Source of the DNA: JABGQS01 sp963666505
Lineage (GTDB): Bacteria > Bacillota > Clostridia > Christensenellales > SZUA-584
Reading direction: 5' to 3'
Length of the DNA stretch: 64,000 nt
Assembly (NCBI GenBank): GCA_963666505.2
Contig: CAXXXL010000001.1
Span: forward strand, 744,001 to 808,000
Shown here: positions 28,740 to 38,304 of the stretch, piece by piece
How the letters are laid out: the number at the start of each line of letters is the position of its first letter
Numbering within the stretch: position 1 is the stretch's first letter
Notes under the pieces: generated by a model
Seen by the model: the letters and a program-made list of their open reading frames with translations, nothing else
Told to the model about the DNA's origin: nothing
The model's database searches: none
Translations under genes and position numbers: made by a program

Positions 28740-29021
28740 ATTATAAAAGACAATTGAATAAAAAATCTATTGTCAAGTGTTAAATAAAATCGGCAGTGGA
28801 AAACCCGCCAAAACCGGGCTTTTCAGACAAAGTGTGGCGGAAAAAGTGGCCGATAAATCCCAGCATTTTAAAATTTAGCAAGTAAGTAGTTTAGCCAAAA
28901 TATTTATTAACATTCTTTGTAGCCAAATTGTTGTCTATTGTATTTTTATCACTGAGTTACGTATGATTAGCTCGTCCGAATTAAAGAAAAGCATCAAGAA
29001 AGCCCTATATAGAGGGCACTG

Positions 29022-29057
29022 AAAAATCACTGTTTCCAGACGGGCCAGTGATTTTTT
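29022..29057 (-). terminator. Terminator of the IS1182-type transposase gene
   Basis: AAAAATCACTG pairs with CAGTGATTTTT around a 13-base loop; both strands end in T-rich tracts. It starts inside the terminal repeat and lies just after the transposase stop, so it also blocks transcription entering the element from the left. Confidence 0.75.
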
Positions 29058-29064
29058 CGTATAT

Positions 29065-30597
29065 TTATGCGTAACAGAAAAGATATGAATTATAAAAATC
29101 TCCGTACTTTTCATGATAAGCCGGATGGGTTGGGCCCAAAAGCTCATCTTTACCCATCAATTTAATGATTCTCTTGATATTCACTGCAAAAGCTGTAAAG
29201 TAAGCTTGTAATCGCATGGCGGAAAGACCCGTGGATTCAGCTGTTCTGAGACCGTGAGCCTGTTTAAGTTCTCCGTTCTTCTCCTCAATTCGGTATCGGA
29301 TTCTTAAACGTTCGTTGAAATATTCGCTCTTCTCAAAATCTAAACGTTCCCGGTTCCGTTGACTTGTGATGGTGACACAGTAAGTCTTGGTCTTTGATTG
29401 GCCAACTCTACATTTGTCCGCATATGGACACTGTTGACATGTGTTTCTGTTGAAGTCGTAAATGAAATATTTATTATCGTATTTGCCCTGACGTTTATGC
29501 ACCTTCTTGGCCAGCTCTCCCGCTGGACATTGCATCAGTCCTGCATCCTTATTGTATTCAAAACCGTCATTTTTAGGTTCAGCCGCATTTGCGATAACGG
29601 GATTGGATTTTGCAATCAGAGTAATTTTCTCCCCGTCACAATATTTAATGTTATCTATACTTGAATATGCTGTATCGCCGAGTATTTCCTTGACTTCAAT
29701 GCCATTGCTTTTTGACTGCTCAAGCAGAGATTTTAGCATATAACCGTCGGATACTTCTCCGCTTGTAACGCCTATGCCTGTAATCAAACTCTCTTCTGTC
29801 ATGGCGATATGATTCTTGTATCCAAAGAAGGTAGATGTGGCGCTCTTGTGGCCGAATCTGGCATCCTCATCATGCTTTGACTGGATTCCCCGGATACGAT
29901 CGCTTTCTAACAATTCCTTGATATGGGCGTAGAGCTTTTGGATTTTTGGCTGACCACTGCCTAGGATATCTTCGCCAATATTCTCGAGAAGCTGTTGCGT
30001 ATATTTAATCTCTTCTTCCAAATCTGCTGTTTCCAATGGTTTCTCTGGGAATTTCACGGACAGATCATACATGCTCTTATATATTTCCTTGCGCAGTTGT
30101 TTGCTTAGCCCCCGTAATATCTGAGTAGGTGTGGATGGCCTTGCGGAAGCTTTGGTATGGGTAGAATCCACGATTATTGCCGTGGATTTGATCAGCCCTT
30201 TTTGTATCGCCTGGGTGATCGTCTCTTTAAGCATTTCCTCCAGTATATCTTCTGTGATCCTCGTTTTACGGAATTTTGTCAGCAGGCTTGAGTCAATCAT
30301 GCCATCTTCCGGGTCTAAATCCAGAAAGTATTTGTATGCCATATTGACTGCCGCATTTTGTATCAATGCCTCATCCGACAAATCATACAGCCTTTTCAAA
30401 AATAGCAGTTTGAACATCATCTCCGGCTCCTTTGCCGGACGCCCGTAGTGTTCACAGTAGCTTTCCCTCAACATCGGGTTTACAAAGCTGAAGTCTATGT
30501 TATCTTTGATCTTTCGCAGTAAATGGTTTTTGGGTACAATGATATTATACAATCCACGATATAGTGATAGCTTGATCTGAACTTCATTCCTGAGCAT
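29065..30597 (-). CDS. IS1182-family transposase
   Basis: The frame opens at 30672 but ATG 30597 has AAGGATG upstream, giving 510 residues. The N-terminal part (HYGRPAKEPEMMFKLLFLKR) is the DUF772-type region. The catalytic DDE residues are in AIIVDSTHTKA, EILGDTAYSS and RIEEKNGELKQAHG. A cysteine cluster (CQQCPYADKC) before the third catalytic residue is usual for this family. Confidence 0.92.
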   Translation of the reverse strand: MLRNEVQIKLSLYRGLYNIIVPKNHLLRKIKDNIDFSFVNPMLRESYCEHYGRPAKEPEMMFKLLFLKRLYDLSDEALIQNAAVNMAYKYFLDLDPEDGMIDSSLLTKFRKTRITEDILEEMLKETITQAIQKGLIKSTAIIVDSTHTKASARPSTPTQILRGLSKQLRKEIYKSMYDLSVKFPEKPLETADLEEEIKYTQQLLENIGEDILGSGQPKIQKLYAHIKELLESDRIRGIQSKHDEDARFGHKSATSTFFGYKNHIAMTEESLITGIGVTSGEVSDGYMLKSLLEQSKSNGIEVKEILGDTAYSSIDNIKYCDGEKITLIAKSNPVIANAAEPKNDGFEYNKDAGLMQCPAGELAKKVHKRQGKYDNKYFIYDFNRNTCQQCPYADKCRVGQSKTKTYCVTITSQRNRERLDFEKSEYFNERLRIRYRIEEKNGELKQAHGLRTAESTGLSAMRLQAYFTAFAVNIKRIIKLMGKDELLGPTHPAYHEKYGDFYNSYLFCYA

Positions 30598-30909
30598 TTT
30601 ATCACATCCTTGCTTCCTGTTTATATGCATAATTATACCATAAATATGATAAAAAGTCCTTTCGTTATTCACAATTGGACTTTTTCAGTGCCCTCATATA
30701 AAGGTTTTTTTGGCGGAGAGTTTTAATAATACACAAATTCAATAAACGATAAAAACAGAATAGTTATTTCAAAAAACGGGATTATTAAGTGTCAAATTAG
30801 AAAATTCTTGTAAAAAAGGAGTAATTATCATAAAGCACACAAATCATCAATAAGGAATTGTATATCATTCATCGCTAAGTTTGTGTTAAAATAGTTCAGA
30901 GGTATATGA

Positions 30910-32406
30910 ATGAGAATAATAACGATTCTTTTATTGGCGATAACTTTAGTTATATCCGTAGGTTGTGTTAACCAAACACCGGCAATACTTAATGAAACAG
31001 ATAGCCTTACATGGTGGTGTGAGAATAAATATTCACATGTAAACAACACAGGTGATTCTCAAGTATACGAAGTACTGATGAGTAAAACCGGTGTAGAAGT
31101 TATTTTTATTCATCCACCAAAAGGTGAGCATAGAGAGCGTTTTTTGGCTCTAATAAATGAACAAACACTTCCCGATATTATTACGCACGACTTTGTTAAT
31201 GATTATGCAGGAGGTGTCGAAAAAGCATTGAATGACGGGGTAATAATTCCGCTTAATGATATTATAGAACAATACTGTCCGAATTTAAATAAATATCTAA
31301 TCGAGAATCCGGAAGTTAAAGAACTTATTAGCACTAAAGATGGACGTATTTTCTGTTTCCCTTCCATTCAACAGGAAAGAGAAATCAGAACATATATGGG
31401 TCCATTTATTAGGATAGACTTTTTAGATAAACTTGGACTAAGCCAGCCTATAACGGTAGATGACTGTTATAAGGTAATGACAGCTTTTAAAGTTGAACTG
31501 GAAATAACTCCCCTTTCTTTCTACGGGGGGAAAATTATCGATACGAATTTTCTCATTGGTGCATACGGCATTAGCTGGGATTTTTATCAAGAAAACGAGC
31601 AGGTTAAGTTCGGCCCAATGGAAGATGAATTTGTTGATTTTATGATTGAGTTCAAAAAGTGGTATAACGAGGGATTAATATCGTCGGGAATTTTTACTGA
31701 TTCACAGAAAACTTATGTAGCAAAAGCCAAGAGAGGCGAAATCGGTATATATATAGATTACATATCATCTATGGCAACGTATCAGAACGAGATTGAAGGG
31801 GCAGAGTTTGAACCACTTAGCTATCCAGTGCTTGAAGAAGGAGACACTGCATTTTCAGGACATATAGCTCCAGTGTTTGTTCCTTACTCAAGCTGTTATA
31901 TTTCCAGCAGTAACAAGGATATTGAAAAAACAGCAAAGCTACTTGATTATGCCTATTCAGAAGAAGGAGGGCTGCTTTTTAACTTTGGAATTCTTGGCGA
32001 GAGTTATGAATTGATAGACGGCGAGCCTTATTATACTGAAGGTATAATAAATGATGGAACCGGTTTTTCAAATGCCGTTAAAAGATATTTGGCGTCGGGA
32101 GCTTATATCAGAGACGAAAGACAGTTCAAACAAATGCTTATACTAGATTGTCAAAAGGAAGCAGCAACTGTTTGGTCGGATACTCAGGCAAACGATCATC
32201 AGATTCCGCCAATAGTCTTAACTCAGGAGCAGGCTGAAATCGTATCAGCTTTTAACAGTGTATATAGGGATACGCTTCTCAACTGGCTTAAAGATTATTG
32301 CCTTGCTGACAACGCTACAACGGTGAAGGCACTAAGAGAGAAACTGCAGGAGCTGGGTATTGAAGAGGTCATAGGGATTTATCAAGAGGTTGTAGATGAA
32401 GCCTAA
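30910..32406 (+). CDS. Extracellular solute-binding lipoprotein coupled to an AraC regulator
   Basis: A 498-residue protein with a signal peptide and lipobox ISVGC. The mature part has the family 1 carbohydrate-binding layout (LplA-like): LPDIITHDFVNDYAGGVEKA, then KLLDYAYSEEGGLLFNFGI and a tail in which a C-terminal helix pair is predicted. ATG 30910 follows AGAGG. It overlaps the downstream membrane regulator gene by 11 bases. No permease or ATPase gene is nearby, so a role in signalling, or shared use by a distant transporter, is likely. The ligand is probably an oligosaccharide, by family only. Confidence 0.75.
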   Translation: MRIITILLLAITLVISVGCVNQTPAILNETDSLTWWCENKYSHVNNTGDSQVYEVLMSKTGVEVIFIHPPKGEHRERFLALINEQTLPDIITHDFVNDYAGGVEKALNDGVIIPLNDIIEQYCPNLNKYLIENPEVKELISTKDGRIFCFPSIQQEREIRTYMGPFIRIDFLDKLGLSQPITVDDCYKVMTAFKVELEITPLSFYGGKIIDTNFLIGAYGISWDFYQENEQVKFGPMEDEFVDFMIEFKKWYNEGLISSGIFTDSQKTYVAKAKRGEIGIYIDYISSMATYQNEIEGAEFEPLSYPVLEEGDTAFSGHIAPVFVPYSSCYISSSNKDIEKTAKLLDYAYSEEGGLLFNFGILGESYELIDGEPYYTEGIINDGTGFSNAVKRYLASGAYIRDERQFKQMLILDCQKEAATVWSDTQANDHQIPPIVLTQEQAEIVSAFNSVYRDTLLNWLKDYCLADNATTVKALREKLQELGIEEVIGIYQEVVDEA

Positions 32407-34561
32407 ATCAAAAAGCAATAAATTGTTTCGAAAATGGCTGCTTCTACAGTTTTGTTTTCTTGCGTTCATGACAGCAGTTACGGCAGGGATTTATTTCTAT
32501 ACAAATCATCATATAAAAAAGCAGCTTGATGAGCTATATCTTAGCAATTTAAAGAGAACTGAAGCGGAAGTGAATTCCATTTTTGATTATGTATCTGCAA
32601 CTGTAAACGAATATATTATTCAGCCAAGAGTCAGGACACTATCAGGACTGGACTTAAGAGATAGCGAAAGAGATGTGGCGAGGCTGATAGACGATATTAA
32701 ACAGACAAACTCAACGGCAAAGGGTGTATCTGAAATAATAATATACTTCAAAAATCAAGATATATTTATAAGTTCAGCGGGAGTGATGGACAGGAATATA
32801 TTTAGTGAAGTATATTCTTCATCTTTGGAAGATGAAAGAATTTCGATAATCGAAGCAATATCGGATGGATCACTAGTGGGCAAAATAGTTCCTGTTTATA
32901 ACGGGAGAAACGGCACGAATACAGCTGCTTATACTGAAGAGGCTGTTAATAATCTTTTTGTAAGTGCAGTGATAGACTCTGTACAGATAGAAGATGTTTT
33001 ACACGCAAATCTTCAGAGCCATAACAGTGTTTTCTGTGTGTTATCGGGAAGCGAACTTTTGTATACTTCCAGTAGTGATATTACAAGTGAATTATATGAA
33101 ATTGCCGGGTTAGAAGAGATTGATCAATTCCAAATAATAAAGACTGGGAGCATGAAATATTTCTATATGTCTTCTGAAGAAAATCGTGTTAAGTACGTTT
33201 CTTTGATAGATGAAGAGAATTACTTTGCAGGACAGTTTCGTATTCAACGTATAGCCATTATTATACTGACCGCTTCGATATTATTGGGTGCAGGGATCTC
33301 GTACTATATAACAAGATACAAATACAAACCTGTAGAAACGGTTATCAATGTTTCAAAAGCCATTACACCGAGCTATATATTTGCCAGCAATGATAATGAG
33401 CTAGAACAGATCAAGGGAGCGATAGAGTTTATATATAAACAGAAACAGCAGACGAAGGCTGTTCTTGATGAACATAATATTTACATAAGAGAAAATGCTA
33501 TAAAAATGCTTCTTGATGGAGATATTCGCTATCAGGATATAACAGAGCATGTAAAATCGCTAATTGATATCGACCATAGCGGTGTTTATTGTGTTGCAGT
33601 AGTAGATGATGAGAAATATTTTAAAACCCATCTGAAAGAACAACAGTTTATATTAAAAGCAAAGCATGTTGTTTCCAAGGGCGGACGAGTTGTAATAATA
33701 TTTGAGTCAAAAGATGAAGATGTTGTTGCTATGCTAAAAAAGCAAATAGCTGAGGATAACATGGTTGGTACGATCGCAGTTGGAATGGAGGGTGTCGGGC
33801 AGGATGGGATTAAATCGAGTTATGATCATGCGCTTCTAGGTTTAAGCAGAAAAATACTTCCTGACACTCCTAGCGTTATACCGCCGCTAAGCAGCAGGGA
33901 AGCGGGAGCTATTACAATATCAACAGAAATCGAAATACGTTTAGGAGGCTATATACAATCAGGAGATACGCAAAAAGCATTGTCAATGCTCAATGAACTA
34001 ACCGAGGAGCACAGCCTAAATAACTTGGATTATTTTTCATTTAAAACTTATCTATATAATATATCAAATATAATAATTAGGTGTGCTGAAAATATATTGA
34101 ATGAAGATACAATCAAAGAGCTTCTTGAAGATTTCAAGTTGGTGTTTAAACAGGAAGATTATCAAAGCATTTCAAGAGCCTTAATTGATTCAACTCAATA
34201 TGTTACAGAGCATTATAGAGAAAAAAAGAGCAGCTCAAACAAAAACCTTAACGCAAATATTGTTAAATATATTGAAAACACGATATCAGATTCTCAACTT
34301 TCATCAGATATGATTGCTGAAGCGATGAATATTAATTCAGCTTATCTGAGACGGTTCTTTAAAGAACAAAATGGAATTACATTATGGGATTTTATTAACA
34401 TGAAAAGAATTGAGGGTGCAAAAAACAAACTCATTACAACTGATTTAAGCATAAAAAAAATATCTTCGTCCTGTGGATACGTTAGTATCTCGACTTTTGT
34501 CAGAACGTTCAAAAAATTCTCGGGCATGACACCGGGACACTTCAGAAACCTATATAGGTAG
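32396..34561 (+). CDS. Membrane-anchored AraC-family transcriptional regulator
   Basis: A 721-residue one-component sensor. Membrane segments at about residues 14-33 and 288-309 bracket an extracytoplasmic domain of about 255 residues. A cytosolic linker follows, and the last 100 residues are an AraC-type DNA-binding domain (SSDMIAEAMNINSAYLRRFF, then SIKKISSSCGYVSISTFVRT). There is no receiver or kinase domain, so it must bind DNA while tethered to the membrane. ATG 32396 lies inside the end of the binding-protein gene, preceded by CAAGAGG. This coupling suggests the lipoprotein delivers the ligand signal to it. Confidence 0.82.
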   Translation: MKPKSKSNKLFRKWLLLQFCFLAFMTAVTAGIYFYTNHHIKKQLDELYLSNLKRTEAEVNSIFDYVSATVNEYIIQPRVRTLSGLDLRDSERDVARLIDDIKQTNSTAKGVSEIIIYFKNQDIFISSAGVMDRNIFSEVYSSSLEDERISIIEAISDGSLVGKIVPVYNGRNGTNTAAYTEEAVNNLFVSAVIDSVQIEDVLHANLQSHNSVFCVLSGSELLYTSSSDITSELYEIAGLEEIDQFQIIKTGSMKYFYMSSEENRVKYVSLIDEENYFAGQFRIQRIAIIILTASILLGAGISYYITRYKYKPVETVINVSKAITPSYIFASNDNELEQIKGAIEFIYKQKQQTKAVLDEHNIYIRENAIKMLLDGDIRYQDITEHVKSLIDIDHSGVYCVAVVDDEKYFKTHLKEQQFILKAKHVVSKGGRVVIIFESKDEDVVAMLKKQIAEDNMVGTIAVGMEGVGQDGIKSSYDHALLGLSRKILPDTPSVIPPLSSREAGAITISTEIEIRLGGYIQSGDTQKALSMLNELTEEHSLNNLDYFSFKTYLYNISNIIIRCAENILNEDTIKELLEDFKLVFKQEDYQSISRALIDSTQYVTEHYREKKSSSNKNLNANIVKYIENTISDSQLSSDMIAEAMNINSAYLRRFFKEQNGITLWDFINMKRIEGAKNKLITTDLSIKKISSSCGYVSISTFVRTFKKFSGMTPGHFRNLYR

Positions 34562-34708
34562 CCTTATCTTTAGAAATTGTGCCAAATTGAATACATAATA
34601 ACGAAGTGAACATTTAATGTTCTCTTTATTTTGTTTAACATAGTTACAGGAGTTAGTCTTACAAATGTTTTTCATATCTAATCACTAAGATGAAAGGAAG
34701 TATAGATT

Positions 34709-34942
34709 ATGTTGGAATTCTTTAAAAACGGCGGAGTATTTTTGTTTGACGAAGAAGATGCGGCAAGTGAGCAGTCATTTTACAGACTTGAAGATTTGAT
34801 GGGAGAAGAACAAGGAGCAGATATTACAGAAGCGTATATAGACGAAGATGGTGAGATCTGCGTTTTTTATGACAGCTCTGTGCTAAGTGAAGAGCAGGCA
34901 GTTGAGAAATATAAAAAAGGTAATTATTCAAAACAAATTTAA
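34709..34942 (+). CDS. Small acidic protein of unknown function
   Basis: A 77-residue acidic protein (many Asp/Glu) with no signal peptide or membrane segment, preceded by GAAAGGAAG. I do not recognise a family. It stands 14 bases upstream of an acidic lipoprotein gene and shares its terminator, so the two probably form a small operon. Confidence 0.55.
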   Translation: MLEFFKNGGVFLFDEEDAASEQSFYRLEDLMGEEQGADITEAYIDEDGEICVFYDSSVLSEEQAVEKYKKGNYSKQI

Positions 34943-34956
34943 GGGAGGTTACTCAA

Positions 34957-35547
34957 ATGAAAAAAACACTAATCGTATTAATCGTTGTTCTCTTGATATT
35001 CAGTTTTGCAGGCTGCAAATCTCAGGAACAAAAAATGATGGAACAAGCTATGCAGGATTTTGAGGATATGACCGGTCAGGATGAATATGCAGATTCTGAT
35101 GTGATGCAAGACTGGGAAGATGATATGGAGCCTAATGACGATGGGTTTGATGAAGACTATCAGAACGAACAAGCAGGTGTCGATGATGGTGACGGAAATT
35201 ATGATAGAGAAGGCGAAACGTACGTTGAAGACGGAGAGAACAGCGTTCAGCTTGGCGGAGGCGAATGGCCGGAAGATGCACCTGATGTTATAGAAGAGCC
35301 TGAGTTTATAGAGGCTGAAATAACCGGTATTATAGCATCGGCAACCGGTACTGCAATAACCTATGTAAATGTTGGACGCACAGAAGCTGCTGATCTTATT
35401 TCTACATATTTAGAGAACGGCGACTGGACAATGCTTGCACATACTAACGATAGCGACAGAGAGGTTTATACAGGTCAGAACGGTGGAGTCATACTAACAA
35501 TAGACTGGGATACTGGAGAGTTTTCTATTATCTGGGAATCGTTTTAG
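34957..35547 (+). CDS. Acidic lipoprotein of unknown function
   Basis: A 196-residue protein with signal peptide and lipobox FSFAGC. A very acidic low-complexity stretch (about residues 25-120, dominated by Asp, Glu and Gln) leads to a compact C-terminal domain of about 75 residues (AEITGIIASATGTAITYVNV, ending TIDWDTGEFSIIWESF). A strong ribosome-binding site (AAGGGAGG) precedes ATG 34957. The acidic stalk may bind cations or extend the domain through the wall. No known family is recognised. Confidence 0.6.
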   Translation: MKKTLIVLIVVLLIFSFAGCKSQEQKMMEQAMQDFEDMTGQDEYADSDVMQDWEDDMEPNDDGFDEDYQNEQAGVDDGDGNYDREGETYVEDGENSVQLGGGEWPEDAPDVIEEPEFIEAEITGIIASATGTAITYVNVGRTEAADLISTYLENGDWTMLAHTNDSDREVYTGQNGGVILTIDWDTGEFSIIWESF

Positions 35548-35566
35548 TTATTCTGTAGTATAAAAT

Positions 35567-35632
35567 AAAAAAAACGACAAAAGTGAAGTTATATCTAATT
35601 ATATGTATCTGCTTCACTTTTGGCGTTTTTTT
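35567..35632 (+). terminator. Strong terminator after the acidic lipoprotein gene
   Basis: A 20-base imperfect stem: AAAAAAACGACAAAAGTGAAG pairs with CTTCACTTTTGGCGTTTTTTT, ending in a run of seven T. The A-rich left flank makes it work on both strands. Confidence 0.85.
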
Positions 35633-35661
35633 ATTGAATGTGAGGGATTAATGTAAGTGAA

Positions 35662-35778
35662 ATGCACAATAATTTTAAGACGAAACTAGCAAAAGCGTAT
35701 TCATCTGGCACAAGAGTTGAAAAAACAAGCAAAGCATATAACGGTCCTCGAAGTACAATTTACTATCTATTATTTTGA
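35662..35778 (+). pseudogene. Relic of a transposase helix-turn-helix region
   Basis: A 38-residue frame with FKTKLAKAYSSGTRVEKTSK and PRSTIYYLLF resembles the DNA-binding start of IS3-type OrfA proteins. It stops at TGA 35776-35778 with nothing recognisable after it. Confidence 0.45.
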
Positions 35779-35846
35779 ATATAACAGGAAAATTTTCCTC
35801 AAAGTTCGATTTATGGCCGAGACATATTGGCCATATCATTAGATGT

Positions 35847-35972
35847 CTATCTTGTTTCTGTTTCAAGATTCAGCCATTTTAATTCATTTTCAGTGAGTAC
35901 AATATCAAGAGCTCCAATATTAGAAATAAGCTCTTTCTCGTTTGCTACACGAGTTATCGGGAAAACATTCAT
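35847..35972 (-). pseudogene. C-terminal tail of an aldo/keto reductase
   Basis: The minus-strand frame of 41 codons contains VFPITRVANEKELISNIGAL and then DIVLTENELKWLN. This matches the end of aldo/keto reductases, where a pattern like IPGTRxxxxLxENIGALDIxLT precedes the last helix. The barrel and the catalytic Tyr/Lys are gone. Oddly, the first ATG has a near-perfect AGGGAGG ribosome-binding site, so a 41-residue peptide could still be made. Confidence 0.5.
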
Positions 35973-36026
35973 TTTTCTATCCTCCCTTTGTTAGCTTATT
36001 TTATTTCAAAAAATAACATTTTGCAT

Positions 36027-36051
36027 AGACCAGTTTTTTGGGAGAAGGTCA
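36027..36051 (+). repeat. 25-base dispersed repeat, copy 1
   Basis: The sequence AGACCAGTTTTTTGGGAGAA followed by GGTCA recurs at 45497-45521 with one mismatch, and a weaker copy sits at the truncation point of the response regulator near 51573. It looks like the end of a lost IS3-type element. Confidence 0.55.
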
Positions 36052-36142
36052 GAAAATACTAACTAAAAAGTAGGGAATCTTATTTGCCAAAAAGCAAGGG
36101 ATTTTTTTTGACAGTAACAATAAGAACCTGTGTATTGTAACA

Positions 36143-36694
36143 TTGTTTACGGGCGTACGACTTAGAGAAATATGCGGGCTGTCATGGAGCGCAGTGGACT
36201 TCAAGAGAGGTACAAAATGCATACGCCAGCAGCTATCAAAGGAAAGGGGTAAAGGAGGTAAATACTATATAGCGACTACTAAGAACAACAAGACAAGGGC
36301 CATATCACCAGCACCGTTTGTTAGGACCGCTCTTAAAGAAGTTAAGCGAGAGCAGGCTGAGAACAAGATTAGGGCTGGTAAAGCATGGGAAAACGACTGG
36401 GATCTGGTCTTCGCAAACGAGATAGGCAATTACATGGTTCAGCAGACAGTCTGGACACACTTCAAGAAGATAGTTAAAAGCATCGGTAAACCTGAAACGA
36501 GGTTTCATGATTTAAGGCACACGTACGCAGTTGCAGCGCTGCAGGAGGGCGATGATGTAAAGACCGTTCAGACGACCAACCTGGGGCATGCTACAGCGTC
36601 GTTTACGCTAGACGTGTACGGTCATGTAAGCGAGAAGATGAAGAAGGACTTAGCTGCCAGAATGGAAGCATTTATGCAGAACATCAAGGGATAA
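36143..36694 (+). pseudogene. Tyrosine recombinase/integrase, N-terminus missing
   Basis: The catalytic domain is complete by eye: arginine in FTGVRLREICGLSW, HDLRHTYA, LGHA and the nucleophile in DVYGH. The N-terminal core-binding and arm-binding domains (usually about 170-200 residues) are missing. The frame is open back to about 36075, but no start with a ribosome-binding site exists; TTG 36143 is only nominal. It is probably the stub of an integrated element. The dispersed repeat lies about 25 bases before the open frame begins, suggesting an IS-linked deletion. Confidence 0.7.
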
Positions 36695-37008
36695 TGAAGG
36701 CGTAAGGGACTCGTATAGGAGTAAACCAGCCAAATAAATATAAATAGGAGCCGTAATGTTCACTGTTCATGCGATATTTTTAATTTTCAGAGAGAGAGAG
36801 AGATTTGAATTATCGTTTTTATAAAAAACATAATATTGTCAATGTACCTAACAAAGCATTTATGTATAAATATGCCATTATAAAGGATTTTAACTGGTAT
36901 TGAAATAATTACAATATGCGGTATAATTAAAAAGTCATATGTTATAAATAAAACATAAAATTTATATAAATCCAGAATGAACAAAAATAAAATAATGGGA
37001 GCGAAGAC

Positions 37009-37025
37009 ATGAAAAAAAGATGGCA
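37009..37025 (+). pseudogene. Start of a lost gene, probably a binding lipoprotein
   Basis: GGGAGCGAAGAC precedes ATG 37009 and codons for MKKR, then the IS3 element begins at 37026. A lysine-rich start is typical of a signal peptide. Since a sugar permease tail resumes after the IS3 element, the lost gene may be the binding protein of that transporter. Inference. Confidence 0.35.
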
Positions 37026-37157
37026 TGCCCCCCGAGAATTGTACCAACTCCAAAGTTAGTATAGAATAAAAAAATACTAAAAAGGAGTTAAGGAAATACC
37101 CTCGCTAAGCTGGGGCAGGCCCTGGCAAGAAAGAACTACACGGCGGAGCAGATCATA

Positions 37158-37400
37158 GTGAAACTTCGAACGATAGAGGTTTTATGCGGACAGGGCAAGA
37201 CAGTAGCTGAGGCGGTACGACAGGAGGAGATCACAGAACAAACGTATTACCGCTGGAGGAAACAGTACGGCGGTATGAACCGTGACGATGCAAAGAAGCT
37301 GAAGCTTCTTGAGAAAGAAAACATACGGCTTAAGCGTATCATAGCGAACCAGGCGCTTGATATAGAAATACTAAAGGATGTGAACTCAAAAAACTTCTAA
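37158..37400 (+). CDS. IS3 transposase OrfA
   Basis: An 80-residue protein, from the nominal GTG 37158, with a helix-turn-helix (TVAEAVRQEEITEQTYYRWR) and a C-terminal leucine-zipper-like helix. The frame is open upstream and LARKNYTAEQIIV there matches the usual N-terminus, but the expected ATG is CTG, so the true start is uncertain. It is joined to OrfB by the slippery site at 37388. Confidence 0.85.
   Translation: MKLRTIEVLCGQGKTVAEAVRQEEITEQTYYRWRKQYGGMNRDDAKKLKLLEKENIRLKRIIANQALDIEILKDVNSKNF
37388..37394 (+). other. A AAA AAC slippery site for OrfAB fusion
   Basis: In OrfA frame the codons TCA AAA AAC form a canonical -1 frameshift heptamer just before the OrfA stop. The -1 frame is open from here into orfB, giving the usual IS3 OrfAB transposase. 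Confidence 0.75.
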
Positions 37401-37474
37401 GCCCGTACAAGCGTAATGCAGCCGTCGAATACGTAGTTAACGAACATAAAGTATCAGAGCGACGGGCATGTACG

Positions 37475-38230
37475 GTGCTTGATATAAACAGAACTGCATA
37501 CAGGTACGAACCTGTAAAACGTGATGACGAAGACGATATACGGCAAGATATAATATATAAAGCCTGTAATTACGGAAGAGTAGGCTACCGTATGGTTACC
37601 AATATGATGAATAACCAAGGCACCATAATAAACCATAAGCGTGTAGAGCGTATCTGGCGTGAAGAAGGGCTTAAACTGCCTAAGAAACAAATAAAAAGAC
37701 GTAGATTATGGCTTAACGACGGCAGCTGTGTAAGGCTGCGTCCAGAACACAGGAACCATGTATGGAGCTATGACTTTGTAGCTGACAAGACTGTAGACGG
37801 TAAGAAACTGAGAATATTAAACATAATAGACGAATATACTCGAGAGTGCCTGGCATCAGTAGTAAGAAGGAAGTTCAGGAACACAGACATAATTGAAATA
37901 CTGTCCGAAATAATGATACAAAGAGGAACACCAGAATATATTAGAAGCGATAACGGCAGTGAGTTTACAGCAAAGAAGCTTATGAGCTGGTTAGCAGATG
38001 TCGGAGTGATCACGACATTCATCGAGCCTGGAAGCCCGTGGGAAAACGGATATTGTGAGAGCTTCAATTCCAGGATGAGAGATGAGTTTCTAAACGGAGA
38101 GATATTCGGCAATCTATTTGAAGCAAAGGTTTTGACACAGAGATGGGTGCAATACTATAATACGGTAAGACCGCATAGCGCTCTGGGCGGAAGACCCCCA
38201 GCACCTCAGAGCATTTCAGTAAGCGCTTGA
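37475..38230 (+). CDS. IS3 transposase OrfB (integrase core)
   Basis: From the nominal GTG 37475 the protein has 251 residues, but coding extends back to the slippery site. The retroviral-integrase core shows the DDE triad in HVWSYDFVADKT, IRSDNGSEFTA and SPWENGYCESFNSRMRDEF. The end, TVRPHSALGGRPP, is typical. It appears intact. Confidence 0.9.
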   Translation: MLDINRTAYRYEPVKRDDEDDIRQDIIYKACNYGRVGYRMVTNMMNNQGTIINHKRVERIWREEGLKLPKKQIKRRRLWLNDGSCVRLRPEHRNHVWSYDFVADKTVDGKKLRILNIIDEYTRECLASVVRRKFRNTDIIEILSEIMIQRGTPEYIRSDNGSEFTAKKLMSWLADVGVITTFIEPGSPWENGYCESFNSRMRDEFLNGEIFGNLFEAKVLTQRWVQYYNTVRPHSALGGRPPAPQSISVSA

Positions 38231-38304
38231 TAGTTTGCTCGCAAACTATCACTGTTAAAATGTGGCATATACTAACTTTCGTTTTGGACCAATTTGTGGG
38301 GGCA

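Larger units (their letters stand above)
29012..30695 (-). mobile_element. Intact IS1182-family insertion sequence
   Basis: The ends carry a perfect 15-base inverted repeat, GAGGGCACTGAAAAA (29012-29026) and its complement (30681-30695). The sequence ATATA flanks both sides (29007-29011 and 30696-30700), consistent with a short target duplication. One complete transposase gene lies inside, so the element is probably functional. Confidence 0.87.
37026..38304 (+). mobile_element. IS3-family insertion sequence
   Basis: Terminal inverted repeats of about 38 bases with mismatches: both ends begin TGCCCCC inward and share AATTG, CCAA and AAAGTTAGTATA in register. It holds orfA and orfB in the usual -1 arrangement. 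The bases outside the two ends do not match (GCA versus GGT), so no target duplication is left, which points to a deletion next to the element. Confidence 0.85.

Noticed and set aside
36787..36806. GA dinucleotide run as a possible regulatory or phase-variable repeat
   Set aside because: Only about seven units, outside any gene and without a promoter next to it.
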